Shown here piece after piece: positions 35,701-45,281 of a stretch of 64,000 bases of DNA. Source of the stretch: JAGQPD01 sp020426865 (GTDB lineage: Bacteria; Planctomycetota; Planctomycetia; Pirellulales; Pirellulaceae); NCBI GenBank assembly GCA_041399065.1, contig JAWKTN010000001.1, positions 434,001 through 498,000 of the forward strand, in the 5' to 3' direction. The notes under the pieces are model-generated. The model did not search any database and was not told where the DNA came from. It saw nothing but the letters and a program-made list of their open reading frames with translations. Both the position numbers and the translations under genes were made by a program. Each line of letters opens with the position of its first letter. Positions within the stretch are counted from its first letter, which is position 1.

Positions 35701-36258
35701 TTACTCGATCGGCACCGTGTAACTGATCGCGCCGATCGCCTGCCCCTCCTTCACGTCGGCATAGTGGGCGTGACACATCACGCACTTTTTCATCACGACC
35801 GGCACCGGTGTCATCGATCGCAATACGTCCTTTCCGTCGATCGTCGTGACCTCTTCGTACCCCCCCTCCCCTGCCGTTAGTCGCTTGATGCCTTCCTTTT
35901 CAAAGGCATCTTTCGCAACGTTCTCGGCCTCGTAGGGCTGGCCGGTCGCGTCGATCAACCGCACCTTCGTGGGCCCAGATTCAGAAATGTTCTTGAACAA
36001 CAAGACGGCCGCGCTTCCTGCCGCAAAATCATCTTCGTCGTGCACATACTTATCAGTAATCATCACGACTGTCTGTTTGAAAATATTGTCCAACAGCTTG
36101 ACCGACCCGCGCGCACGCTCGACCGCCTTGTCATCCGGCTTGGCCGTAGCGACGGGCTGTTGGCCGTTAGCGTCCGGCGGGACGCAGAGGCTGTTCCATG
36201 CAACACCGACCATTAATGCCACCAATATTCCGACTCCTAGCGTCACTTCTCGACTCAC
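35701..36258 (-). CDS. DUF3365 (Tll0287-like) c-type heme protein
   Basis: The 185-residue exported protein has a signal/anchor helix (VTLGVGILVALMVGVAW), a PAS-like DUF3365 body with GPTKVRLIDATGQPYEAENVAKDAFEKEG, and one heme site CVMCHAHY near the C-terminus followed by GQAIGAISYTV. Such domains bind heme and sense redox state or gases. GTG 36258 was chosen because GGGAG stands 8 bases upstream; a longer ATG start at 36312 has no such site. It converges with the NsrR-like gene, so both may respond to NO or oxygen, which is an inference from position only. Confidence 0.88.
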   Translation of the reverse strand: MSREVTLGVGILVALMVGVAWNSLCVPPDANGQQPVATAKPDDKAVERARGSVKLLDNIFKQTVVMITDKYVHDEDDFAAGSAAVLLFKNISESGPTKVRLIDATGQPYEAENVAKDAFEKEGIKRLTAGEGGYEEVTTIDGKDVLRSMTPVPVVMKKCVMCHAHYADVKEGQAIGAISYTVPIE

Positions 36259-36578
36259 AATACATCTCCCTTTTTGACAATTTGCGACGTCGTGCACAAC
36301 CAAAGCATGCACGCCTAAAGATGCAGATATGGTACATCTTTATAAAAGAGTCCCGATCGCTTGTCAATTGGGATGGAAAGGCCGACCGAGACTGTCTGGG
36401 AAATCCGAAACTGTCCCGACCTTTTGTAAACGGCTTAAGTGCAATAGCATTGAGCAAGTACTCCCTTGAACAACAGCTACATATATCAGTCGCTCGCACG
36501 GAGTCAGGCCATGGCCGGTTCGAGATATTACGGCGCGTCGACTGGGTTGGCCACGAACAGACTCCAATGGAGACTTTC

Positions 36579-36968
36579 ATGATCCGAACGGCCGTTTCCT
36601 GCATGTTTGTCGCCGCGTGTGCGCAAGCCTGGGCTGCCGAGCGCCCCAACCTGATGGTGATTTTGTGTGACGACATCGGGGCACAGGAGCTGGCATTGTA
36701 CGGACACCCGGTGCACGACACTCCGAACTTGGACGAGCTGGGGCGATCGGGCATTTGGTTCACAACGGGTTTTGCAACTCCCATCTGCCATCCAACCCGT
36801 TTTGAAATCATGACCGGGCAATATGCTCATCACACCGGCGTCTATCAGTTTCCCGGTCGCCCCGGCGGCCCGCCTGCGATTCACGCAAACGGTGTGCCTA
36901 TAATATGCTGGGAGGCGGAGCGATGCATGAGTCGACACAAAGCCTGCTCGAAGAGCAACCGATTGTGA
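36579..36968 (+). pseudogene. Truncated sulfatase (N-terminal part)
   Basis: From ATG 36579 the frame encodes a signal peptide (VSCMFVAACAQAWAA), the metal-binding opening PNLMVILCDDIGAQELALYG, and the active-site motif CHPTR (Cys70, the residue converted to formylglycine), then MTGQYAHHTGVYQFPGRPGG. After about 95 residues the sulfatase pattern ends and the frame stops at 36968; a normal family member has 400-500 residues. The join falls near 36890, where a homocysteine-methyltransferase-like fragment begins in another frame. The gene is therefore broken by deletion or recombination. Confidence 0.88.
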
Positions 36969-37078
36969 CCGATGGCGCTTGGGGAACACAGCTTCAAGCA
37001 CGCGGGCTCGCCGCTGGCGAAGTGCCCCGTGACACACCCCTGGAAAACCTACGGGCAATGCTCCGCAGTGCCTTGTAG
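36923..37078 (+). pseudogene. N-terminal fragment of a homocysteine S-methyltransferase
   Basis: The plus-strand frame MHESTQSLLEEQPIVTDGAW followed by GTQLQARGLAAGE reproduces the opening of homocysteine S-methyltransferase/MetH-type proteins (LL-x-x-x-P-x-V-x-D-G-x-x-G-T-x-L-x-x-x-G). After AAGE the match ends and the frame runs 18 more codons to TAG at 37076-37078. The cysteine zinc ligands in the later domain are absent. It overlaps the tail of the sulfatase fragment in another frame, so the two remnants were joined by the same rearrangement. No intact copy lies in the window. Confidence 0.75.
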
Positions 37079-37194
37079 CGAAAGGAAATATGGCCGCAAA
37101 CGAAATGCCACGCACCCCGCCCCGGTAATTCGGCGAAGTCGCCCTATCAGCCCGCGTCGGCCGGCCAATTTGTTCTGCCGCGAATCGCAAAACT

Positions 37195-39255
37195 TTATTG
37201 CGCCGCCAATTCGCGAAGCGTCTTCAAGTGTTCTGCGTTGTGAGCAGGATCGAACGTACAGGCCGCTTCCGATTGTAGCAGCTGCCGGTGGGTTCCATCG
37301 ATTCGTGCTCTGAGCGATTGATCGATTGTCGCCAGGTAGATGCCGACGACGCGTACCGGATCCGTAACCGTGATATCGCTATCGGTCGTTACGTATTTAA
37401 TGTCGTGCGTGCCGTCCGCGTCGACGCCAAAGACCGAAAGGGATGGCTGTTGCAGCCAATGCGGGAGTCTAAATGAAAAGGTCCCCGCGCGGGTGACGAA
37501 TGTGAATTCATTGCTGGTCGCGTCCGGTTGGTAGGTCAGGTCGTGAGCAATCATAAGGATAGTGTCGGCATTGGCAATGGAGTTGAGATCCCAATCCGGC
37601 TTGTCGTTGGATACTTCGCGACGATATTCAAAGGCGTCGCCCGTGAGGAATAGGGATTCGAGCATTCGGACTTCGCGATTGACTCGCGTGATCGGTTCGA
37701 TCAGATCGGGGAATTTGCCCAGCGACTTGACGCTAAGGTTGAACCAATAGAGGGACGTAATGCGGTTGGCAAGTCCCTGCCAGGCTTGTGATCGGAGTTC
37801 ATCGGGTGTGGGCGACCCGCGGCGTGAACTACGGCGACTACCCCAATCGTGATGAGCACCCTGTGCCCAGTATGCGATCGGCCGCGGGCGATTCAAATCG
37901 CGGAGACTACGCGTCATCGTGCCGATCGTTTCCAGTGGCGCGCCCCAGCGGATTTGTTGGCCACTCCAGCGATCGTAGCCCCCCCACGAATCGGCTGCCG
38001 GCGCTGTTACTCGGTACGCATCGAAATGCGGGAAATCTGAAAGGCCCGCGTAGTAACGCCACGAGTGCTCTTCGCTCAACGTCACCGACGTCGGCAAGCG
38101 ACTCGGTTGATACGGTGCGAACTTCTCCCAGACCTCCTGCGGCGGTACCGGACGACCGCCCCCATATTGTGGCTCGCCAATGAACTCGACAGCATGAATC
38201 GTTGGCAACATGTTGTCCGTGTCATACCGCGACAATGGCCAAAGCCGGTTGAAGCGTTTCAATGGCAGCACAGCATACCGTTGTGGATCATCGGTAAATC
38301 CGCTAACGTCCTGAATCTGGCCGGTATTAATGTGCATGCGTTTGAGCGTTTGGAGATACTCGTCGATCATTAGGCTGTTGCGATCGCCAACTTCAGACGC
38401 CACCCAACCGCCACTGACGTCGAACACATCGCGTTTGATTCGCACGTGCGCCCAGAGAGATTCTTCGGTGCCATCTGGGCATTGGACGCTCACCTCAATG
38501 GCCGTTTATGTCAACGGTAGCGACTCGCATGCGACAGAGAAACCACCTTTCCCTTTCGCCGGCACGACACCGCCGTTGGGGAAGCAAGCGAGTTCGTCGA
38601 AGGTTCGCGCAGGATACAGCGCATGGTGATTGGCATCGGGCCTGGGCAGCCAAAGCTGCAGCGAACGGATCTGAAGGTCCGCCCCACTCATATTGGTGAT
38701 GTGGACGTAGATGCGGTTGGGATAGACCGACGCGTGACTGTCGCTATCGCTTTTTTCGTGGAGGAATGTCACCGAAGATAACCACGCCTGCGGCTGTGTG
38801 ATTGCAAACTCGCGATCCGCGAGCGAACCGATGGACAGAACATGGTTGGTACCGGTCCCCCACACAGCGGACTTTCCGTTGAATGTTAAAACGGTCAAGC
38901 TATTCGGTGGGAGTGAATTGTCTTCCGTGAGCCGAACAGCGGGGGTGTCATGCCACGCCCATTGGTCTTCCGTTAGCAAATCGGCGGGAGTGTGTCCGTC
39001 GAAGAGGATCGGGACATCGTTGGCGAGCGATAAAGCGGAGCCTTCGTTGTTGAGCACGAACAGTTCCACCTTGGCGGACAATTCGGGATTCGGTGGCCGT
39101 CGCCATCTCATTTCGCTGGAAAACTGGTGCGGCGTCACGTGCAGGCCGCAGATTTCTTGGGCAACGCTTTCTTGGGCAACAAGCGGCACGATGATGAAGA
39201 GTAATGCAATTGAGATAAGAAACCGCAGTCCGGGATTCTGAAAGTGTGTGAGCAT
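37195..39255 (-). pseudogene. Exported protein, possibly carbohydrate-related, interrupted by one in-frame TAA
   Basis: Two parts share the same frame on the minus strand, divided only by a TAA at 38506-38508 (codon 250 of 686). The first part has a signal peptide (FLISIALLFIIVPLVAQ) and beta-rich domains; it ends ESLPLT. After the stop comes TAIEVSVQCPDGTEESLWA and a further 430 residues with TIM-barrel-like character (HINTGQIQD, YWAQGAHHDWG) and a late beta domain (VGIYLATIDQSLRARIDG). Both halves are free of other stops, so a single nonsense change, for example from a Tyr codon, or a sequencing error, separates them. I do not know the family. Confidence 0.75.
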
Positions 39256-39600
39256 CAAAGGGTATCCATGCAAATGGGTTGTTGGGAGGCACGCCATCGA
39301 AGCGAGACGCAGTCGCGCGACGGACATCGTTCACCTTCATCCGTCGTCCCTGTATTATCCTGCCCTCGATCATCGTCCATCCCCCAAACGGTAGTGCTGC
39401 CGATTCGCTCGTGCAGTGCAACGAAAACGGGTCGCGTAGCGGCTCCGCCGAATGACCCGGCCAATACCTGACGGTTCGAGGTATCAGGCGAAGCAACGGC
39501 TTTTCGAGCGAGCATAGGTTGTCTAAACTGTAACATCGACTTCCCAATGTTGCCATACACCAACAAGGACACGACCGTGCCATGATTTTTTCATACAGCC
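39256..39600. other. Spacer between divergent carbohydrate genes
   Basis: About 345 bases with palindromic repeat copy 5 at 39458-39484 and otherwise no feature I can support. Short frames on both strands lack ribosome sites or family character. Confidence 0.5.
39458..39484 (-). repeat. Dispersed palindromic repeat, copy 5
   Basis: On the minus strand it begins ATACCTCGAACCGTCAGGTA and ends TTGGCCG. The halves ATACCT and AGGTAT pair perfectly across an 8-base interval, with middle bases different from other copies. Confidence 0.82.
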
Positions 39601-40299
39601 GTGATGATCATCCTCGTCCATACCGCGGCAATCGCTGACGACTTGACGATTCTAGCGACAGGTGCCGTCGGGGATGGTCAAACGTTGTGCACGGCCGGTA
39701 TCCAGAAGGCGATTGATCAAGTCTCGACGGCCGGAGGCGGACGCGTCACCGTTCCGCATGGAATCTTCAAGTCCGGCTCGCTGTTCTTGAAGCGGGGCGT
39801 GGAGTTGCATCTTGCCGAAGGGGCGGTGCTGTTAGGTTCGACAGAGTTGTCGGACTATCCGAAACGCGAGACACGTATCGAAGGGCATTTTGAACCATGG
39901 ACATCGGCATTGATCAACGGACAAGATCTAGATCAAGTAACGATCACCGGAAGGGGAACGCTCGATGGAAATGGCAAGCCGTTTTGGATCGCTTTTTGGA
40001 AACGCCGAGCAGAAAACCCGAAATGCACGAATCTCGAGGTGGAGCGGCCGCGGTTGGTATTTCTGCAAAACTGTGAAAATGTCACCATCGACGGGATTCA
40101 CCTCAAGGATTCCGGCTTTTGGAACCTGCACGTCTACAAATGCCGAGACGGGTTAATCGAAAACATCACGATTCGAGCACCGCACGGGGATCCTCCGAAA
40201 ATTATCGGTCAATCGCAGCCGTGGAATGAAATCTCCGTCGATCGTGCTCCCAGCTCGGACGGAATCGACTCCAAAGCTCACTTGGACTGTGATGTGTGA
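39601..40299 (+). pseudogene. Truncated glycoside hydrolase family 28 (polygalacturonase-like)
   Basis: The frame encodes a right-handed beta-helix start (ATGAVGDGQTLCTAGIQKAI, VPHGIFKSGSLFLKRGVELHL) and the GH28 run VTIDGIHLKDSGFWNLHVYKC. It breaks off at SSDGID, the first of the four GH28 catalytic motifs (usually NTDGxD). The DD, GHG and RIK motifs are missing; the frame ends ten residues later. A full enzyme is 400-500 residues. The N-terminus starts with GTG-ATG after only a partial signal peptide, with a stop codon six codons upstream, so the front may be damaged too. It would have cut pectin or a related polymer. Confidence 0.85.
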
Positions 40300-40499
40300 T
40301 GTCGCAAAACACCTTTGAGCCTCGGCACTCCGGCCAGATCAGGGTATAATGCTAACAACCGGATCTGGCTAGCTTTCACAAACGATGGCGCAGCCCATTG
40401 GCTACGGGCACCTAGGGGTCCCTTAGCTTTGAGCCCGAGTCCGCGCGTAGTCGCGCTGGCAACTGGCTGGACTGACGAAAACCTACTTGGAGAGAGTTT

Positions 40500-40724
40500 A
40501 TGAGCAGCACCGTGGACGCGCCTCTGGAATGGGTAGAAGCGGTATGTGACCTACGTCTGCCGTCCAATACAGACCGACGATTACAGGAACTCATGGACCG
40601 TAATAACGAGGGCCTCCTAACCGAGGCTGAGCAAGCCGACTTGGAAGCCTTGGTAGAACTCAGCGAGCGTCTGTCTCTGGTCAGAGCAGAAGCTCTACAC
40701 CTTTTGGGTCGAAAGCCAGAATGA
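40500..40724 (+). CDS. Small protein paired with HNH endonuclease
   Basis: A 74-residue acidic helical protein (LQELMDRNNEGLLTEAEQADLEALVELSERLSLVRAEALHLLG). The stop overlaps the start of the HNH gene by 4 bases (ATGA at 40721-40724). GGAGAG lies 7 bases before the ATG. I recall such a small partner before HNH genes in planctomycetes and cyanobacteria; its role, possibly as an antitoxin or immunity-type partner, is unknown. Confidence 0.75.
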   Translation: MSSTVDAPLEWVEAVCDLRLPSNTDRRLQELMDRNNEGLLTEAEQADLEALVELSERLSLVRAEALHLLGRKPE

Positions 40725-40978
40725 CTCTGCCAAGCCACATCGCCGAGGTGGTAGAGCGGCGTGCTGGCGGCCGCTGTGAGTACTGTCGAATGCACCAGAG
40801 TCTGCAGGGAGCGACGTTCCATGTCGAGCACATTGTTCCTCGTTGTCGCGGAGGCTGCTCAGAGATTGACAATCTGGCATGGGCGTGCCCAAGCTGTAAT
40901 CTGCTTAAATCGGACCGAGTCGCAGTCACGCCAGCGGGAGCAGAGCAACCTATTCCACTGTTCCATCGTCGACGATGA
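40721..40978 (+). CDS. HNH endonuclease, probably C-terminally shortened
   Basis: The 85-residue protein has the HNH zinc-finger core: CEYCRMH, VEHIVPRCRGGCSEIDNLAWACPSCNLLKSD with His, Asn and His/Asn residues for metal and DNA cutting plus four Cys for structural zinc. Family relatives I know run to about 130 residues with a D-W-x-x-H-F segment after the core. Here the frame stops at FHRRR, and a D-D-L-T-x-S-G-like continuation is visible in another frame, so a frameshift may have removed the tail. It is translationally coupled to the small partner gene upstream. Confidence 0.8.
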   Translation: MTLPSHIAEVVERRAGGRCEYCRMHQSLQGATFHVEHIVPRCRGGCSEIDNLAWACPSCNLLKSDRVAVTPAGAEQPIPLFHRRR

Positions 40979-41183
40979 TCTCACCGTGTCGGGAACGTGT
41001 TTTGGATGAAGTCTTCGGAACCACGAACCGATGGATCCGTACCAGCAGGGTCGCTTCCATTCGTTCTCAGCTGCAAGGCCCTCCCATCGGCAGCGCCCCC
41101 ACTGTCGGGTAGATTAATATGACGTTTCAAGCGGCACGTGGTAGAAAGGGATTCGATCGTAGGCGATTCGTCGATTAGGGAGC

Positions 41184-41357
41184 ATGCGCGTGGCAGAAGA
41201 TCAGTCAATCTTGGAAGTAATCTCCGCGTTCAACCAGGAAATGAGGGGTGGGGTCGTGGTGCGAAAAGCGGACCACGGTTATTCGCTATTCAGAGAAGAC
41301 AATGGTCGCCGCGTTGCGCAAGTCAGGTGGCCCCCAATCGTTGGACAAAGAATCTAG
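41184..41357 (+). CDS. Short conserved-looking protein
   Basis: A 57-residue frame from ATG 41184 with AGGGAG 3 bases before it, reading MRVAEDQSILEVISAFNQEM and then RKADHGYSLFREDNGRRVAQVRW. The middle (G-x-x-S-L-F-R-x-x-x-G-x-x-V-A) has the look of small proteins seen in planctomycetes that end in a beta hairpin. The ribosome binding site and composition support a gene; function unknown. It may be a remnant of a longer one. Confidence 0.5.
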   Translation: MRVAEDQSILEVISAFNQEMRGGVVVRKADHGYSLFREDNGRRVAQVRWPPIVGQRI

Positions 41358-41470
41358 CTCTTTAAGCTATAGCTAGCAGTGTTAGATTTACGGGTCTTGT
41401 TGGTCTCGGGGGGCCGAACCGAAGGGGGCCGTACGAGACGGGGACTCTCAACGAACAGGACGTTGGCTTG

Positions 41471-43744
41471 TCATTTGGTTGCGTAATGCAACGGTGCGCT
41501 GGTTTGCTTTTCACCCAGTGCAATTTTTGCGTGACCGGGATTGAAGACGACCCATTCGACTTGGCCTGGCTCCAATTCCAGCCGCAGTACTGACGCGTCG
41601 GGATCGTCGCGTAAGACTTCGATGCCCGAGGCATGCGCTGTCGCCTGTAACTCAGACGCATAAGCTGCCTTTGTATTTGGATTCGGGTTGTTGGAGACCG
41701 GCAGCGAACGATACGGTGTGTGCGGGTAGTAAACCTGCGTGAACGTGAGTTGCTCGCCGACTCGCGGCGTTCCCCGCCACAGATAGCGGACTTGATTCGG
41801 ACAGCCAATCGCCCGCGGGTCATCCGCTAACCGATCGACGACCTGCAATTCGCAATCTGGTCGAGGTGCGAACCAGACCAGCAGGTCGACCGGCGGTGAA
41901 TTCGCGCTACGAGTTCCATTGTCCGCCACCGGCCGGTGGATGAACGTGTTGGCCCAGTGGCGGCCCAACTGAGGTCCAATGTTGTGTGTATTCCAAAGCG
42001 GAGCAACCTCGGCCGGAAAACATTCCTCGAATGTTACCGTCTCCCGCGACGCCAAAAAACGGTTCTTTGCAAACACAAACTCGCGGCAGTATGTCACCGG
42101 CAATCCGTCAAGATTGCGAACTTGCACGGTCGCGTACGTCGCTTCAGGAGTATCTTTAAAGTAGGTGACCTCCGATTGAATATTGGGCATCTTGCCAGCT
42201 TGCCACGCCTCGTTGATCCGCAGCTTGTCCGGATGAAGACGGCGAGTTGCCGTGCCATTGACATCGACAACCTGGACGCGGTTTTCGACCGATGCGCCCT
42301 TGCTGGTGACAATCTGGGTAAACGGGGCGCCCCAGCGATTGAGGCCCATGATGCCGCCCGGGTTCGAAGGAAAACTGGTCGGATGCAGTTCGATCAATCC
42401 GAATAGATCACCCGCCTGCCAACCACTCCGCAGAATCAGTTTATCCGGCCATTCTTTTCCGGACATGTGCCAACTGCAACAGATGTGCCCAAAGTTCTCG
42501 CGCGGATCGGCACTGCCAAGCATTCGTTCTGTCACTTCCTTGTCCGTATGCGGAATCCGTATCGCTTCCATTCGCGTGGTCCACGTCGAACCGGCCGATG
42601 GATCGGTCGGCTTCACATCGTCGTCAGCAAACAGATATGCCAGCGAAATCAACCACGCCGCGCCGTCGTCCAATCGATACGAAAACTCATCATCTGCTCC
42701 CCTCCCCTGCCGTGACTGATACCGCAGATAATTCAACAACTTGTGCGCTCCAAACCGATAGCGTCCATCACGTGTCTTCGCCGCGATGCGTTCCAGGATG
42801 GCAATGCGATAGTCGGCCGTGCTGTTCCAGCCACCATTGGGTCCGTATGGATTGATCAAGCCATCCGGTCCGATTTCCACAAGCAGTCGATCCCAAAGCC
42901 GTTTTACGCTCGCGTCGGCATAGGCGCGATCGTCACCCGCCCATTGATCGGCACCGCATGCCAGGATGAGCAACGGACCCATCATGTAACCCGTGTCATT
43001 TTGAGGAAGGTCTTTGGTACGCCAAAAATCGCCGAAGACAAGTTGGGAGTAGCGTGCCCACTGTTCCGCCTCTGGGATATCCGGATACCAAGCGGCCGCT
43101 CGCCCTTTGGCGTACGCCTCCGGCATCGACCGATGGCACCCGCCCCGCCATTCCACCGGCTCGGAATCCCACACGTGCAGGTTACGGCAATAGTAGAGCC
43201 ATAGTTCGCGGAACCATACTTCGTCCGCCTGCATCGCGCCGTTGGCCATCAGACGCTGACGATAGAGCGGAATGAGCGCCGATGGGTGCTCGAACTGCCA
43301 AACCCACTTCCGTTCAGCAACTTGCTGCTTCATGTCTTCATGACAATCGTGCAACATCGCAATACATGCATCCGCCCATTTTGTGTTACCCGTTTGAACA
43401 AACTTTGCCAACACCGGCATGAACACGGTCGGACCGTTTATCCCATGCCGCGGTTTGCTGGCGATGCGATCCGGCTGCATCGCGTCGATGCATCGCATGT
43501 ACGTATCGCGATCGACCCGCTCCTGGGGAATCGAGTAGAACTGGCGATCCGTTACGTCCGTGCGACCAAATCGATATCGCTCGACGTCCACATGGTAGCG
43601 CGTCGGTGCCCCGATCAACTGCGGCGGGGAAGATGGTACCGCGGACGTCTGCTGTGAAATGGCCGTGGCTGCGAATGACAACACCACCAGCGACATCAAG
43701 GCGGCGGGCGCAGCCATCAATGCCGTGTCACTTTTTTCGCTCAT
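41471..43744 (-). CDS. Exported heparinase II/III-like or polysaccharide-lyase-like protein
   Basis: A 757-residue exported protein with a signal sequence (ALMSLVVLSFAATAISQQ). The first 420 residues are helical with repeated W/Y-rich helices (WVWQFEHPSALIPLYRQRL, ELWLYYCRNLHVWDSEPVEW), fitting an (alpha/alpha)6 toroid. The rest is beta-rich, with DKLILRSGWQAGDLFGLIEL like heparinase II/III proteins. No specific catalytic residues can be named. ATG 43744 overlaps the stop of the upstream beta-helix gene by 17 bases, so both probably belonged to one operon. It should attack an acidic polysaccharide outside the cytoplasm, by context only. Confidence 0.7.
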   Translation of the reverse strand: MSEKSDTALMAAPAALMSLVVLSFAATAISQQTSAVPSSPPQLIGAPTRYHVDVERYRFGRTDVTDRQFYSIPQERVDRDTYMRCIDAMQPDRIASKPRHGINGPTVFMPVLAKFVQTGNTKWADACIAMLHDCHEDMKQQVAERKWVWQFEHPSALIPLYRQRLMANGAMQADEVWFRELWLYYCRNLHVWDSEPVEWRGGCHRSMPEAYAKGRAAAWYPDIPEAEQWARYSQLVFGDFWRTKDLPQNDTGYMMGPLLILACGADQWAGDDRAYADASVKRLWDRLLVEIGPDGLINPYGPNGGWNSTADYRIAILERIAAKTRDGRYRFGAHKLLNYLRYQSRQGRGADDEFSYRLDDGAAWLISLAYLFADDDVKPTDPSAGSTWTTRMEAIRIPHTDKEVTERMLGSADPRENFGHICCSWHMSGKEWPDKLILRSGWQAGDLFGLIELHPTSFPSNPGGIMGLNRWGAPFTQIVTSKGASVENRVQVVDVNGTATRRLHPDKLRINEAWQAGKMPNIQSEVTYFKDTPEATYATVQVRNLDGLPVTYCREFVFAKNRFLASRETVTFEECFPAEVAPLWNTHNIGPQLGRHWANTFIHRPVADNGTRSANSPPVDLLVWFAPRPDCELQVVDRLADDPRAIGCPNQVRYLWRGTPRVGEQLTFTQVYYPHTPYRSLPVSNNPNPNTKAAYASELQATAHASGIEVLRDDPDASVLRLELEPGQVEWVVFNPGHAKIALGEKQTSAPLHYATK

Positions 43745-45014
43745 CCCGTAACTGCACCTTCGCATGGATCTCATTGTCACCCAGTTCGACCTTTCCGACT
43801 TCTGGCCCGATCACGATTCCGGTCGTCTGCCGACCTTCGCCACTATCTTCGATCCGATTGTCGCGAATGATCGTGCCGTCCGCCGCTCCATCAACGTACA
43901 CTCCCCAACCTACGTTGTCGCGAACGGTGTTTTCCTCGAACGTGACATTATGGGCGGACATTGGTTGAGACTCTTTACGCCAGTAGACTCCGCCGAGTTG
44001 ATTTCGCAGGATCGTGTTGTTGCGCACGATATTGTCACTGTCCTTATGGCCAATCGACATGCCGTAACCGCCATTTTGCTCGAGCCAATTCCCTTCCGCA
44101 ACACCGCCACGAACTCGCCAGCAGAAAAAGAATCCATCTTCGCCGTTTCTGATTGCTCGACAATTCGAGACGACTGGGCGTTGCGATCCGCTGCCAGGAT
44201 GGAGTCCGAATCCGGCGCAGTTGGTGACTGCGCACTCTTCGACACGTACATCATTGGATTGTTGAAAGCTAATGCCATCGCCGTTGTAGTCTCGCACCTG
44301 GCACTGGCTCATGACGCAGTGATCACCACGGTAGAGGAAAATACCTGCCGTCCGGCATCCGTCGACTTTGGTGGGATTGTGTTCGCGATTTCCGTCGACG
44401 GTCAGGTTTTCCACTCGAGCATCCTGCAATTGGTATCCGCTGATCACCGGATAGATTGTCGCCGCAAATCCACCGTCTGCCACCATGATATCGGAATTCA
44501 TGTGCCGGCTGATCGTAAAGTAGCTTTCTTTCCGATTCAGCAACGTCGCGCACACGCCGTGAAAATTCCGTTGTGTTTTGGAGGCCACGTAAATACCTCA
44601 CCCGACCTCGAATCCCTCGGCGTTGGCGACGGTAATCGCCGACTCGCCAAAATCACCGTCGGCCACCAGCGGGGTGCGGAATTCGCGATCCTTTTTCAAG
44701 ACGGTGGCACCCCCGGCGCCGCGAACGGTAACGCGGCTGCGCAGGTGTAGCGAATCACGCATCGTATACTCACCAGGGCCGATTTCTACGACTCCGCCCC
44801 CCAGGTAACCAACGTAGTCGACGGCAGCCTGTAACGCTCGGTTGTCAGTACCAACAATGTTAGCGTCTGTGTGGCCGACCGTGATGCGAATCGCCGGTCG
44901 TGCGTGCAGCTCATTCTCGGCATTCCTCCTACCAGCCTCCTGCGCCATCGCTGGGGACAAGATGACCATCGTCAAGACGGATGGCAACGAAAAGGGAAAG
45001 CCTCTTTGATACAT
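43728..45014 (-). pseudogene. Pectate-lyase-like beta-helix protein interrupted by one in-frame TGA
   Basis: The first part has a signal sequence (FSLPSVLTMVILSPAMAQ), then TDANIVGTDNRALQAAVDYV with GGGVVEIGPGEYTMRDSLHL, the entry to a right-handed beta-helix. It reads to AEGFEVG and stops at TGA 44598-44600 (codon 139 of 429). The same frame then continues GIYVASKTQRNFHGVCATLL and beta-helix coils (GISFQQSNDVRVEECAVTN, NTILRNQLGGVYW, NRIEDSG). The joined reading ...GFEVG-x-GIYVAS looks natural with Trp at x, one base away from TGA. It lies just upstream of the lyase-like gene and shares its operon. Confidence 0.78.
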
Positions 45015-45281
45015 GACCAAGCCATTCAAACCGTGGGAAGTTCCGACTACATGATGCGGGATATTTTCTTCCGTATTTTTGTGTCCCGAGATGGTATTTG
45101 CAACACCGATCCGGCACCTATTAACACGGCAGATTGCCATGGCCAATTTACTTGGTTGGGAGACCTCCTGGAAACACTATTCGTGGAATAGGAGTTCTTC
45201 GCCAATATTGCGACAAGGCGAACGAATAACCGCTGAGGGCCGCATTAATTCACGAAAGCGATTGGTACAAGGGTTCCACTC

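Noticed and set aside
44598..44600. Selenocysteine or recoded TGA in the beta-helix gene
   Set aside because: The residue expected there is Trp-like, no SECIS-type hairpin directly follows in an obvious form, and a neighbouring gene carries a TAA stop, so nonsense mutation is simpler.
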